This document shows positions 49,771-58,086 of a stretch of DNA of 64,000 nt, piece after piece. This stretch comes from an uncultured Collinsella sp. (lineage in GTDB: Bacteria > Actinomycetota > Coriobacteriia > Coriobacteriales > Coriobacteriaceae): NCBI GenBank assembly GCA_902475785.1, contig CABSAN010000005.1, positions 1 through 64,000 on the forward strand, in the 5' to 3' direction. The notes under the pieces were generated by a model that searched no databases, was not told where the DNA came from, and saw only the letters and a program-made list of their open reading frames with translations. A program made the position numbers and the translations under genes. The first letter of the stretch is position 1, and each line of letters opens with the position of its first letter.

Positions 49771-50352
49771 ATGAACTACGCGAACATTAAGTATTTCGAC
49801 ATTGCCGATGGGGAAGGCGTTCGTACTTCTCTGTTTGTGAGTGGATGCCGTCGTGGGTGCAAGAACTGCTTTAACTCTGCCGCGTGGGACTTTGCTGCGG
49901 GTGAGCCGTTCGATCGTGCCGTCGAGGATAAGATTATCGAGAGTCTCGACCATCCCTTTATTGATGGCCTGACAATTCTGGGCGGTGAGCCTATGGAACC
50001 TGAGAATCAGGCGGGACTCGTTGATTTCATTGAGCGTGTTCGTACCACTTATCCTGTGGGGTCGGGAAAGACTATTTGGTGCTTCACCGGCGACGTACTC
50101 GAGGAGCTTATGCCGGGCGGGCATCATCATACCGAGGTGACGGGCCGCATTCTCGCCTGCCTCGATATGTTGGTGGACGGTCCGTTCATTCAGGATTTGT
50201 ATGATATCTCGTTGCGCTTTAGGGGCTCGAGCAATCAGCGCGTGATCGATATGAATGCCACGCGCGCCCGTGCTGAGCGCGAGGGCGTTACGCTTTGTGA
50301 TGCGGTTGAACTTTGGCGTGATGATCCGGTCTATTCGACCCATACTATGTAG
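49771..50352 (+). CDS. nrdG: Anaerobic ribonucleotide reductase activating enzyme
   Basis: Radical-SAM activase that installs the glycyl radical on NrdD. The 193-residue protein has the cluster motif C26-x3-C30-x2-C33 (CRRGCKNC), LTILGGEPMEPENQ and a typical short radical-SAM barrel. The ATG at 49771 is set by AGGAAGG; upstream in-frame codons run through palindrome G and are unlikely to be translated. Unlike in many genomes nrdD and nrdG are 426 bases apart. Confidence 0.93.
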   Translation: MNYANIKYFDIADGEGVRTSLFVSGCRRGCKNCFNSAAWDFAAGEPFDRAVEDKIIESLDHPFIDGLTILGGEPMEPENQAGLVDFIERVRTTYPVGSGKTIWCFTGDVLEELMPGGHHHTEVTGRILACLDMLVDGPFIQDLYDISLRFRGSSNQRVIDMNATRARAEREGVTLCDAVELWRDDPVYSTHTM

Positions 50353-50421
50353 ATTGTGGCCGAAGCCGGAGGGCGTGGTACCATAGCGCGAACGCGAAAT
50401 CGAAAAAAAAGTGAGGCCCAG

Positions 50422-50979
50422 ATGGTCGATCAGGAAAAAGTCGAGACTGCCATTAAGCTGCTGCTTGAAGGTATAGGCGAGGAGCCGTCTCGTGAGGGGC
50501 TGCTGGAGACGCCGGCACGCGTTGCCCGTATGTATAGCGAGATTGCCGGCGGTATGGACCAGAGTGCCGAGGAGCATCTGTCCAAAACTTTTGCCGTCGC
50601 TTCGAACGATTTGGTTATCGAGCGTGACATTACGTTTTACTCGTTGTGCGAGCACCATCTGCTGCCGTTTTATGGCAAGGCTGCCATTGGTTATATCCCT
50701 AACGGTCGGGTGGCGGGCCTGTCTAAGCTTGCTCGCACGGTTGAGGTTTATGCCCGCCGTCTGCAGCTGCAGGAGCAGCTGTGTGCGCAGGTTGCCGACG
50801 CTCTCATGGATTATCTCGCTCCCCAGGGAGCGATTGTGCTCATGGAAGCTGAGCATATGTGCATGACTATGCGCGGCGTGCAAAAGCCCGGCACCAAGAC
50901 TGTAACGCTCGCTCGCCGCGGCGTCTTTGAGACCGATCCGGCGCTCGAGGAGCGATTCTTTAGGATGCTGGGACGCTAA
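50422..50979 (+). CDS. folE: GTP cyclohydrolase I
   Basis: First enzyme of folate synthesis: GTP to 7,8-dihydroneopterin triphosphate. The 185-residue protein has the zinc ligands in SLCEHHLLPF and in CMTMRGVQKPG, plus the LSKLARTVEVYARRLQLQEQL segment. Start 50422 has GTGAGG upstream. It is followed at 2 bases by an HD-domain gene and then folB, a small folate operon lacking folP and folK here. Confidence 0.95.
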   Translation: MVDQEKVETAIKLLLEGIGEEPSREGLLETPARVARMYSEIAGGMDQSAEEHLSKTFAVASNDLVIERDITFYSLCEHHLLPFYGKAAIGYIPNGRVAGLSKLARTVEVYARRLQLQEQLCAQVADALMDYLAPQGAIVLMEAEHMCMTMRGVQKPGTKTVTLARRGVFETDPALEERFFRMLGR

Positions 50980-50981
50980 CT

Positions 50982-51563
50982 ATGAGAGTCGTTAACGACT
51001 TTACATCGAATACGGACGAGGGAACACTGCGTCGCGGTTTTATGGCTTCGGGGCTGACTCCCTTTGGTGCCATGCCTCGCATTGATTTTATTTGTGCCAA
51101 CGGGCTGTTCCGGCGGCACCTGGGCAACATTGCACGGTTGGAATCGGGGCGCATCTTTTGCCGCCACGGTATTGACCACCTGCTGGATGTTGCCCGTATT
51201 ATGTGGATCAAGAATCTCGAGGAACAGCTCGAATTTGACCGCGAGGTCATCTACGCCACGGCACTTCTTCACGATATCGGCAAAGATGAACAGTATGAAT
51301 CGGGTATATCCCATGATGTTGCAAGCGAACGCGTCGCTGATGCGATCCTCGGCGGCATGCCCGATGACGTGGCGTTTGAGCCGGCCGATGCCGCAGCCAT
51401 TAAGACGGCCATTCTGGGCCATCGAAAGCTGCGCGTGAACAGCCAACCGCTTGAGCGTCTGCTCTATGCAGCCGACAAGGCGTCACGCGCCTGCTTTGCA
51501 TGCCCCGCGCGCAATGCTTGCAACTGGAGCGACGATAAAAAGAACCTGTCGATTCGCGTGTAG
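50982..51563 (+). CDS. HD-domain phosphohydrolase in the folate operon
   Basis: 193-residue HD-superfamily metal-dependent phosphohydrolase: His62/His66 (RHGIDH), His97-Asp98 in LLHDIGK, His111 (ISHD). Its C-terminal tail has a Cys cluster C171-x2-C174-x5-C180 of unknown use. It lies between folE and folB with tight spacing. The pathway needs removal of pyrophosphate and phosphate from dihydroneopterin triphosphate between those two enzymes, and no Nudix-type FolQ is present, so this protein is a reasonable candidate. That role is inferred from context only. Confidence 0.75.
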   Translation: MRVVNDFTSNTDEGTLRRGFMASGLTPFGAMPRIDFICANGLFRRHLGNIARLESGRIFCRHGIDHLLDVARIMWIKNLEEQLEFDREVIYATALLHDIGKDEQYESGISHDVASERVADAILGGMPDDVAFEPADAAAIKTAILGHRKLRVNSQPLERLLYAADKASRACFACPARNACNWSDDKKNLSIRV

Positions 51564-51606
51564 CCGGTATGCGCGATCGGGGTTCTAAACGAAGGAGACG
51601 ATCGCG

Positions 51607-52092
51607 ATGAGTAACAAAAAACTGCCTGAGAATGCCACCAAGACCGAGGGTGCTGAGCTCGCTCGTCGTGGTAGGGGCGAAATTTCTGCTGCGACGGCGG
51701 TACCCCATGTGAGCTTTGACGACCTTCGCCATGCCGACCGTATTGTCATTGACGGCCTTGAGGTTTTTGCCAACCATGGCGTGTATCCCGAGGAGAACGC
51801 GCTGGGTCAGAAGTTCATCGTGTCCTTGGTGCTCTATGCCGACCTGCGCGCGGCGGGGGAGCACGATAGTTTGGACGCCTCGATTGACTATGACACGGTG
51901 TGCCACGATGTTGATGGCTATCTGCGCGAGCATACGTTTAAACTCATCGAGGCGGCAGCCGAGGGTGTGGCCCAGATGCTGCTGCGCCGTCATCCTTTGC
52001 TGCTTGGTGTGCGCGTTAAGCTCGATAAGCCTTGGGCGCCTGTCGGTCTTCCCCTGGCAAGCTGCGGTGTCGAGATCGAGCGCGTGCGCTAA
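51607..52092 (+). CDS. folB: Dihydroneopterin aldolase
   Basis: Converts dihydroneopterin to 6-hydroxymethyl-dihydropterin. After an unusual N-terminal extension of about 40 residues, the 161-residue protein shows the FolB core: DRIVIDGLEVFANHGVYPEE with catalytic Glu, SIDYDTVC, and HTFKLIEAAAEGVA, ending with RVKLDKPWAP. GGAG lies upstream of the ATG at 51607; an internal start would remove the extension. No FolK domain is fused. Confidence 0.9.
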   Translation: MSNKKLPENATKTEGAELARRGRGEISAATAVPHVSFDDLRHADRIVIDGLEVFANHGVYPEENALGQKFIVSLVLYADLRAAGEHDSLDASIDYDTVCHDVDGYLREHTFKLIEAAAEGVAQMLLRRHPLLLGVRVKLDKPWAPVGLPLASCGVEIERVR

Positions 52093-52098
52093 CCGGTT

Positions 52099-52875
52099 CT
52101 AATACGTCTCTATGGGTGGTTGCTTGAGCCGCTGAGACAGTGCTCTATTGTTGGGGCAGTACGTGTCGAGCAGGGCGTGGAACCGCTGGTTGTGGCTTGG
52201 CTCAAGCAGATGGACAAGCTCGTGGGCGACAACCATGTCGAGACACTCGATGGGATAGGCGGCAAGTTCGCGTGCGATGCGAACGGCGCCGGTCTTGGGC
52301 GTGCATGATCCCCAGCGCGTTTTCATGCTGCGCACAGAGACGCGGGCCACGGTGACGCCCATTGCGATTTCGTACGCGTGCACCATATCGCGCAGTGCCG
52401 ATGTGACTTCGGACGTATAGAGCTGGTTGATGTTGGCTTGGAGTTCATCGGGCGTTAGGCCGTCGAGGATTGCGTGCCGCTTGGCCCGTGGGCGTTCGTC
52501 TGGCTCGTCGGTACCCATAAAACTTGCGAAGGTAGCCTGTTTGGGCCGTGGTACGGGTGACGCAAAGTTGTGATCGAGTGCATCCTGCACCGTGATGGGC
52601 TTGCCCCAAAGTGCAATGATGGACGAGGGGCTGAGCGGCTCTCGCGCCGTTGCCTGACGTTGCTCGCGCTGGGCAAGTCGGCTGATAATCCAGGCGCTGT
52701 TGCGCTTCACAAAGGCTTCGATGCGTTCGCGACTGGCGCTGAGCGGTGCGCTGGCGTGGACCTCACCGCTCGATGTGACGCGTAGGTTGAAGTTTTTGAC
52801 GCATTTTTTGGTAACGATGACGGGCAAGGATGTCCCATCCGGTCGGGGTAGGAAAAACGTAAATTGCTGCGTCAA
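52099..52875 (-). CDS. YgjP-type (DUF45) zinc metallopeptidase
   Basis: Protein of the YgjP/DUF45 family, M48-like zinc metalloproteins of uncertain role. The 258-residue product ends with the hallmark VVAHELVHLLEPSHNQRFHALL, giving HExxH plus a downstream His, and has the preceding SVRSMKTRWGSC motif. The TTG at 52875 is chosen because AAGGA lies 7 bases before it; frames starting further upstream pass through an 11-bp hairpin without ribosome binding site. It is convergent with folB (6 bases apart). Confidence 0.8.
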   Translation of the reverse strand: MTQQFTFFLPRPDGTSLPVIVTKKCVKNFNLRVTSSGEVHASAPLSASRERIEAFVKRNSAWIISRLAQREQRQATAREPLSPSSIIALWGKPITVQDALDHNFASPVPRPKQATFASFMGTDEPDERPRAKRHAILDGLTPDELQANINQLYTSEVTSALRDMVHAYEIAMGVTVARVSVRSMKTRWGSCTPKTGAVRIARELAAYPIECLDMVVAHELVHLLEPSHNQRFHALLDTYCPNNRALSQRLKQPPIETY

Positions 52876-52898
52876 AAGCGGTCCTTCAGATTGGGGAT

Positions 52899-52931
52899 GG
52901 GCCGGCATGTCGACCGTTCGGCATGCCGGCC
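52899..52931 (-). terminator. Hairpin between dipeptidase and metallopeptidase genes
   Basis: Perfect 11-bp stem GGGCCGGCATG/CATGCCGGCCC, with no T-run on the leftward side. It lies just past the dipeptidase stop (52950) and probably weakens or protects that transcript. Confidence 0.5.
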
Positions 52932-52949
52932 CGCTCAAGGGATGTGAAA

Positions 52950-53963
52950 TTAATAACGCTCAAAGAAGGCAAGCGCGTTGTCGCTGCAGAGCTTCTGCAT
53001 CACGGTCTTGCCAAAGTGCCTGGAGAGCATGTTTTGGAATTCGGGCATTTTGCTGGCATCGGAGAGGAAAGTGGGCACCGCGGCACCGTCCCAGTCGCCG
53101 CCGAGCGCGATGATATTTTCGCCACCCAGGTCAAGCCAGTGTTCGATATGGGCTGCCAGCTGGTTGAAGGTGACATCTGCGGCGGTCTTGTCGGTTGCAT
53201 CGTTGGATAGGAACTTGCTGCAGTAGTTGAGGCCGACGATACCGCCCATGTCGCGGATGGTGCGGAACTGATCGTCGGTGAGGTTGCGCTTGACGCCGCA
53301 GACGGTGCGGGAGTTGGAGTGGCTGGCGACGAAGGGGCGCGTGGCGTGGGCGACAACCTCGTCAAAGCACTCATCGTTGAGGTGGGAGACGTCGAGCACC
53401 ATGCCGGCGTGCTCCATCTGTGTAAGCGCCTCGATGCCGGCGGCGGTGAAGCCGGCATGGGTGTCGTGTCCGCTCGCGAGCGGTCCCTGCGCGTTCCAGC
53501 TGAGTGATGACATGAGTACGCCCAGGCTCTTGAGCACCTCGATCAGCGCGGGGTCCTCGGCAAAGAACGTGGCGTTTTCGATAGTGTGGATGCAGGCGAC
53601 CTTGCCGTCTTTGAGCGCAGGGCGAATGTCAGCGGCGCTACGTACGTTGACCATGCGGTCGTGGTTGAGCATTGCCTGGCCGCTCATGTGCGCCATGATC
53701 TGCGCCTGGAAGCGCGCAGCGTGGGCGGTGGGAATCTCGTCGGGGACAAACGTGGCGAAGCACTGTGCCCACGGCGTATTGCCGATCTTTGCGAGCGAGA
53801 TGGCGCAGGCGTTGCCCTCGATGAGGTCGAAATCCTGCGGATGCGTTTCATCGCCGGGGAAATAACCGTCGGTGCCGGCGGTAAAGCGCAGGTCGAGATC
53901 GAGCGTGGCCCAGCCGATGCGGTCGGCGGTGTCGCAGTGTAGGTCAAATACGGGATATGCCAT
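52950..53963 (-). CDS. Membrane dipeptidase (peptidase family M19)
   Basis: Renal-dipeptidase-type metallohydrolase cleaving dipeptides, including D-residue ones. The 337-residue protein has the N-terminal metal motif FDLHCDTADRI, Glu in the IENATFF segment, VLDVSHLNDECFDEV, and FVASHSNSRTVCGVKRNL. No signal peptide is seen, so it is likely cytoplasmic in spite of the family name. Start 53963 has GGAGGAACC upstream. It could degrade peptides brought in by OppABCDF. Confidence 0.9.
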   Translation of the reverse strand: MAYPVFDLHCDTADRIGWATLDLDLRFTAGTDGYFPGDETHPQDFDLIEGNACAISLAKIGNTPWAQCFATFVPDEIPTAHAARFQAQIMAHMSGQAMLNHDRMVNVRSAADIRPALKDGKVACIHTIENATFFAEDPALIEVLKSLGVLMSSLSWNAQGPLASGHDTHAGFTAAGIEALTQMEHAGMVLDVSHLNDECFDEVVAHATRPFVASHSNSRTVCGVKRNLTDDQFRTIRDMGGIVGLNYCSKFLSNDATDKTAADVTFNQLAAHIEHWLDLGGENIIALGGDWDGAAVPTFLSDASKMPEFQNMLSRHFGKTVMQKLCSDNALAFFERY

Positions 53964-54083
53964 GGTTCCTCCGGTTGCAGCGTTTCTTTGCAAACTGTCT
54001 TTGAATTGTATGACTAGGGTATAGTTAGCGCCATATGTTCACGGCGGCCCGCGTTGTGCGCCGCCCTTATCACGGAGGTTACC

Positions 54084-54512
54084 ATGTCCAACCAGGGCAA
54101 GAAGGTTAAGACCCATTATCGTGGCACGCTCGACGACGGCACGCAGTTCGATAGCTCCTACGATCGCGGTGAGCCGCTGGAGTTCACCTGCGGCGCCGGC
54201 CAGATGATCAAGGGCTTCGACGCCGCTGTTGTCGACATGCAGGTGGGCGAGAAGAAGACCGTGCACATTCCTGCTGCCGATGCCTACGGCGAGCACAATC
54301 CCGAGATGGTTCTGACCTTCCCGGCCGAACAGGTTCCCAACATCGAGCAGATCGAGAAGGGCATGAAGCTTTTCCTGTCCACGCCAAGTGGTATGCCCGT
54401 CCCCGCCGTGGTCATCGACGTAACGCCCGAGGCCGTGACGCTCGATGCCAACCACGAGTTGGCCGGCAAGGACCTCAACTTTGATATCGAGCTCGTTGAG
54501 GTCGAGGGTTAG
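54084..54512 (+). CDS. FKBP-type peptidyl-prolyl isomerase, SlyD-like
   Basis: Peptidyl-prolyl cis-trans isomerase of the SlyD-like two-domain type. The 142-residue protein has KVKTHYRGTLDDGTQFDSSYDRG, EFTCGAGQMIKGFD, the inserted IF-domain region (about 65-125) and the C-terminal return strand. It lacks the His-rich metal tail of E. coli SlyD. CGGAGG precedes the ATG. A UreE-like gene starts 3 bases after the stop, and SlyD proteins are known nickel handlers, so the pair may act in metal delivery. Confidence 0.88.
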   Translation: MSNQGKKVKTHYRGTLDDGTQFDSSYDRGEPLEFTCGAGQMIKGFDAAVVDMQVGEKKTVHIPAADAYGEHNPEMVLTFPAEQVPNIEQIEKGMKLFLSTPSGMPVPAVVIDVTPEAVTLDANHELAGKDLNFDIELVEVEG

Positions 54513-54515
54513 AGT

Positions 54516-55094
54516 ATGCCTGAACGCTTGGTTTCGACGACATGCTTGGGAAATCTCAACGATCCGTCCTATGAACTCCTGCTTCGCCGGAAGTTGGGCG
54601 GCGTCTTTGAAGTTGACGAGCTACTGCTCGATTGGGACCAGGCTGATGTGTGCGCGTTTGTGGGCGTGACGGGGCTGGGGCGCACGATCGACGTTCGGCT
54701 GGATACTACCGATGGCGGTCGTCTTGCCGATGGCGACGTGCTCGCCATCGACCGTTCGGGCATGGCGCCCGTGGCGGTTGTCGTGCGCCTGCGCAGCGCC
54801 GAGGTTTATTTGGTCGAAGTCGACCGCGTGGATCCGATTGCGCTCGCGCATGCGTGCTGGGAGATCGGCAACATGCATGCGCCGCTCTTCCGGGGCGACT
54901 CGGACGAGCATACCGTGCGCATGTATACGCCGTTGCAGCCTGTTTTGGGCCGCATGCTCCGGGGTGTCGAGGGTGTTCGGCTCTCGGTGGTTACCCGTGA
55001 ACTCGATGCGGACCGGCGCTTTGCGTCGAGTGCGGCGGAGGTCGTCGTGAGCATGGCTCCCGACTTTACCATCGTAAAAAAGACGTGCGGCTAA
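54516..55094 (+). CDS. UreE-like metallochaperone, no urease nearby
   Basis: 192-residue protein resembling the urease accessory protein UreE: an N-terminal beta domain (about 1-95; IDVRLDTTDGGRLADGDVLAID) and a C-terminal domain with ALAHACWEIGNMHAPLF and HTVRMYTPLQPVLGRMLRG. In UreE the equivalent segment reads xxYHLGNRH; His121 here matches the essential nickel-binding His, while the other His is Glu116. No His-rich tail, and no urease structural genes in the window. Paired with the SlyD-like gene. A nickel or other metal role is inferred. Confidence 0.7.
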   Translation: MPERLVSTTCLGNLNDPSYELLLRRKLGGVFEVDELLLDWDQADVCAFVGVTGLGRTIDVRLDTTDGGRLADGDVLAIDRSGMAPVAVVVRLRSAEVYLVEVDRVDPIALAHACWEIGNMHAPLFRGDSDEHTVRMYTPLQPVLGRMLRGVEGVRLSVVTRELDADRRFASSAAEVVVSMAPDFTIVKKTCG

Positions 55095-55176
55095 GCGCAC
55101 GTATGCGCAAGATGGGCTTTGAGGGGCGACCAATCAAGGTCCGTCTTGCTGTTGATAGAAGGCTTTGGGGGAAGCT

Positions 55177-55974
55177 ATGGGTCTTGAGGGAATCAAGCTG
55201 ATTGCATGCGATTTGGACGGCACTTTACTGCATCCGGGGGAGCGCGAGCTGCGTTCCGAGGCCTTTGAGCTTATCGATGAGCTGCATCGTCGCGGTATCG
55301 TGTTTATGCCGGCGAGTGGCCGTCAATATGCGAGCTTGCGCTACCTGTTTGCCCCGGTGGCCGATGAGCTCGCCTATGTATGCGAAAACGGAACCCTGGT
55401 GATGAGCGAGGGGCGTGCCGTTGTCAAGCGTTCCATGGAGCGTAGCCTTGCTATGGTTATCGCGAATGCCGTGGTTGCGTATCCCCATGCTGACGTGACC
55501 CTTTCGTGTGAGGGGCACCTCTACGCCATGAGCGGCAACGATGCATTCGTCGACCATTTGCGCTATGAGGTCCACTGCGATGTGGCGGTGGTCGACCGTC
55601 CCGAGGACATCGACGAGGATGTCATTAAGATTGGCTTCCAGACGCCCAAGGTGGATTATCCGGCGGCCCGGGAGTATTTCGAGCGCCTCTTTAGCGACCG
55701 TGTCGACGTGATGACGTCGGGAGCCGCATGGACGGACTTGATCGGTTTCGGTTCGGGCAAGGGCTCCGCGCTTGTCGATTACGGTCGTGCCCTGGGGATT
55801 TCGCCCGATGAGATGATGGCGTTTGGCGACAATGAGAACGATCGCGACATGCTCAACGTCGTGGGCCATCCCTATCTGATGGAGAGCTGCAACCCCACCA
55901 TGCGCGGCGTCAACGACCGCGTCCGCTACGTGCGCACGGTCGAAGAAGAACTCCGTCGCCTGCTCGCCGAGTAG
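55177..55974 (+). CDS. HAD-superfamily phosphatase, Cof type
   Basis: Cytoplasmic HAD hydrolase (subfamily IIB, Cof/YidA-like), typically dephosphorylating sugar phosphates or cofactors. The 265-residue protein has motif I ACDLDGTLL, a motif II Ser/Thr (MPASGRQY), motif III Lys in GSGKGSALVDYG, and motif IV MAFGDNENDRDML. Start 55177 has GGGGGAAG upstream. Its TAG stop is inside the left arm of palindrome F. Substrate unknown. Confidence 0.88.
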   Translation: MGLEGIKLIACDLDGTLLHPGERELRSEAFELIDELHRRGIVFMPASGRQYASLRYLFAPVADELAYVCENGTLVMSEGRAVVKRSMERSLAMVIANAVVAYPHADVTLSCEGHLYAMSGNDAFVDHLRYEVHCDVAVVDRPEDIDEDVIKIGFQTPKVDYPAAREYFERLFSDRVDVMTSGAAWTDLIGFGSGKGSALVDYGRALGISPDEMMAFGDNENDRDMLNVVGHPYLMESCNPTMRGVNDRVRYVRTVEEELRRLLAE

Positions 55975-56055
55975 ATATTTGGGACATGCCTAGAAATCTA
56001 CTTTTTGCTGCAGAGTGCGGAAAGGTGTTTTTTAAGGCATGTCCCAAACATCTAC
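55971..56055. repeat. Long palindrome F containing both convergent stop codons
   Basis: Arms of 21 bases (55971-55991 with 56035-56055) pair with one wobble. The left arm holds the TAG of the HAD gene (55972-55974), and the right arm holds the TAG of the leftward regulator gene (56052-56054). The 43-base centre includes T-runs on one strand and A-runs on the other, so it may act as a bidirectional terminator. Confidence 0.88.
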
Positions 56056-56432
56056 CGGCAGTCGGGGCAGAGACCCTCGAAGATGGTGTAGTGCGACGTG
56101 ACGTGCCAGCCGATTTGCTCGGACGCCTTGGCGTTGAGCTGGGCATCGAAGGGGAGTGGTACGTCGATGACGCGGCTGCACGAGGCGCAGATGATATGCG
56201 CATGCGGATCAATCGTGCGATCGAAGCGGCTGCCGCCCGGCGTCTTGATGGAGAGAATCTCGCCGGCGTCGGCCAAGAGGTTGAGGTTGCGGTAGACCGT
56301 GCCGCGGCTGATCTTGTCATCCTGCGCGCGCACGACGTTGTAGATTTCGTCGGCGGTGGGATGGTTATAGCTTTGGCGCACGGCGTCAAGAACCAGCTTT
56401 CGCTGTCTGGTATTCCTTCTTTGCACCGCCAT
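56052..56432 (-). CDS. perR: PerR-like Fur-family regulator
   Basis: Fur-superfamily repressor, 126 residues, with a winged helix (about 10-65; SRGTVYRNLNLLADAG) and a dimer domain holding structural zinc cysteines C82/C85 and C122/C125. The regulatory-site residues line up with B. subtilis PerR: His24, Asp71 (RFD, where Fur has Glu), His77, His79 and Asp90. That favours peroxide sensing, which fits an oxygen-sensitive organism, but iron or other metal sensing cannot be excluded. The ATG at 56432 follows AGAGGCGAGG. Confidence 0.75.
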   Translation of the reverse strand: MAVQRRNTRQRKLVLDAVRQSYNHPTADEIYNVVRAQDDKISRGTVYRNLNLLADAGEILSIKTPGGSRFDRTIDPHAHIICASCSRVIDVPLPFDAQLNAKASEQIGWHVTSHYTIFEGLCPDCR

Positions 56433-56493
56433 GCGCCTCGCCTCTTTTCTATCAACGGTCGTAGGTAAATGATACCGTATTTAGCACACAATA

Positions 56494-56904
56494 CTAATAA
56501 CGAGGACTGAAACCGTCTTCATTGGCAAGTGGGGCTCGGGCCTGGGCGTCTACGAGGCGAAAACGCGTCCCCATGCGCTCGTAGGAGGCATGAAGCGCCT
56601 CGAGATGAGATAGGATGTTTGCCGGAGCTCCCTGTATCTCCATCTCAACCGAGCCGTCTTCCATATTGCGCACCCATCCGGTGAGTGCGCGTGCCTGCGC
56701 GAGGTTGGTGTTGGTAAAGCGAAAACCGACGCCCTGGACTTGTCCCGCCCAGCGCAGGAAATAGCGCAGGGGAGTGTCTTGAGTGGCCTCGTCGCTTGCG
56801 AACACAGTAAGTCTGCGGCGCAGCTCGAGCTCGACGCCAGAGGGCTTTTGAGGTTCTCGACTGCCGCCGGTGACGCCCGAGAAAAGCTTGTCGAAAAAAA
56901 CCAT
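56494..56904 (-). CDS. Acylphosphatase with N-terminal extension
   Basis: The last 90 residues of this 136-residue protein are a canonical acylphosphatase fold: GQVQGVGFRFTNTNLAQARALTGWVRNMEDGSVEMEIQG with catalytic Arg and Asn. The N-terminal 45 residues (basic, polar) are not part of the family fold; a later start would give a normal-sized enzyme, but the ATG at 56904 lies two bases after the oxidoreductase stop, as expected of an operon. It hydrolyses carboxyl-phosphate bonds; the physiological substrate is unclear. Confidence 0.82.
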   Translation of the reverse strand: MVFFDKLFSGVTGGSREPQKPSGVELELRRRLTVFASDEATQDTPLRYFLRWAGQVQGVGFRFTNTNLAQARALTGWVRNMEDGSVEMEIQGAPANILSHLEALHASYERMGTRFRLVDAQARAPLANEDGFSPRY

Positions 56905-56906
56905 CG

Positions 56907-58013
56907 CTATGCCTGCTTGTTAGAGTCGGCGGGGAAGGCGATGCCCGCCTGCTGACGCACGGCATCCATGATACGCAGCGACACGAGCGTGACATCGCGG
57001 TAGTGGCCAAGCTCGTGGCGTCCCGCCGGGGTCTCCCAAATCTCTTCCTTTACGTTATCGATGCCGCCGATGGCGGTGATAAAGTCCGTGAGTTCGTATT
57101 CCATCGTGTTGCTCGATTTGGGCAGGTCGAGCGCACGGCCGTTGCCGCCTTGCTCGCGCGGTGCCTTGGTCGCCGAGCCGCGTACGACGTCGCCGCGATA
57201 ATCGATGCGGACGTTGCGGGGCGTGGACAGATGGTCGATCTGGATAGTGCCCCGTTCGCCTTCGATCTGCGAGGGCAGCAGGTCATTCGTAATTTTGGAG
57301 TGCGCGAGCTCGACGGAGATACGGCCACCGCCGTAGCTGGCGAGGATGGAACCGCAGCCGTCGATGGGGCCGTTCGTGAGCTGTCGCGTGGTGGGGTCGA
57401 GCAGAGTAGTCATGCTCGTAAGGCCGGAGGGCATGCCGAAAATCTCGACCATGGGCTCGACGGTGTAGACGCCAATGTCCATGAGGGAACCCGATGCCAT
57501 ATTGCAGTCGAAGATATTGGTGGCACGTCCCGCGAGAATCTCGTTGTAGCGCGAGGAATATTTACCAAAGCGCAATGAGGCGCGGCGGATGGGGGCGATC
57601 TCGCCCAGGGCGTCCTCGATGGCGTGGAAGGCGGGATCGTGGAGGGGACGCATGGCCTCGAGGGCCACGACACCTGCTGCCTCGGCAGTGCGGAAGACTT
57701 CCAGCGCCTGCGCTTCGGTGGCGCAGAAGGGCTTCTCGACGATGACGTGCTTGCCACCGGCGATGCAGGCAAGGGCCTGCTCGTAGTGAAGTGCGTTAGG
57801 GCTGCCGATATAGACGGCGTCGACGCCGGCGGCTGCCGCAAGCTCATCGAGTGAAGTAAAGTTTCGCTCGCCACCGCGCTCGGCGGTAAAGGCAGCACCG
57901 CGATCTGAATCGCGTGAAAGCGTGCCCACAAACGCGGCTTGGTCGTTGGCGTTGACGACTTGGATAAAGTCGTCGGTGATCATGGATGTGCCGATGGTCG
58001 CGATGCGCAGCAT
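56907..58013 (-). CDS. Gfo/Idh/MocA-family oxidoreductase
   Basis: NAD(P)-dependent sugar-type dehydrogenase. The 368-residue protein has an N-terminal Rossmann domain (RIATIGTSMITDDF, then VYIGSPNALHYEQA), the signature HVIVEKPF with catalytic Lys, and the C-terminal alpha/beta domain with GSLMDIGVYTVEPM. Start 58013 has GGGGGAC upstream. Substrate unknown. Followed closely by the acylphosphatase gene. Confidence 0.88.
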   Translation of the reverse strand: MLRIATIGTSMITDDFIQVVNANDQAAFVGTLSRDSDRGAAFTAERGGERNFTSLDELAAAAGVDAVYIGSPNALHYEQALACIAGGKHVIVEKPFCATEAQALEVFRTAEAAGVVALEAMRPLHDPAFHAIEDALGEIAPIRRASLRFGKYSSRYNEILAGRATNIFDCNMASGSLMDIGVYTVEPMVEIFGMPSGLTSMTTLLDPTTRQLTNGPIDGCGSILASYGGGRISVELAHSKITNDLLPSQIEGERGTIQIDHLSTPRNVRIDYRGDVVRGSATKAPREQGGNGRALDLPKSSNTMEYELTDFITAIGGIDNVKEEIWETPAGRHELGHYRDVTLVSLRIMDAVRQQAGIAFPADSNKQA

Positions 58014-58086
58014 ACGTCCCCCTTGCGTTGTTTGGTCTACAGGATGAGTGTAGCGCGTGGGGATATAAAACTGCGCGAAAACGATA

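Noticed and set aside
50378..50400. T-box-like sequence (GGCGTGGTACCATAGCG) before folE
   Set aside because: There is no room for a stem I or specifier loop between nrdG and folE and no downstream terminator; probably chance.
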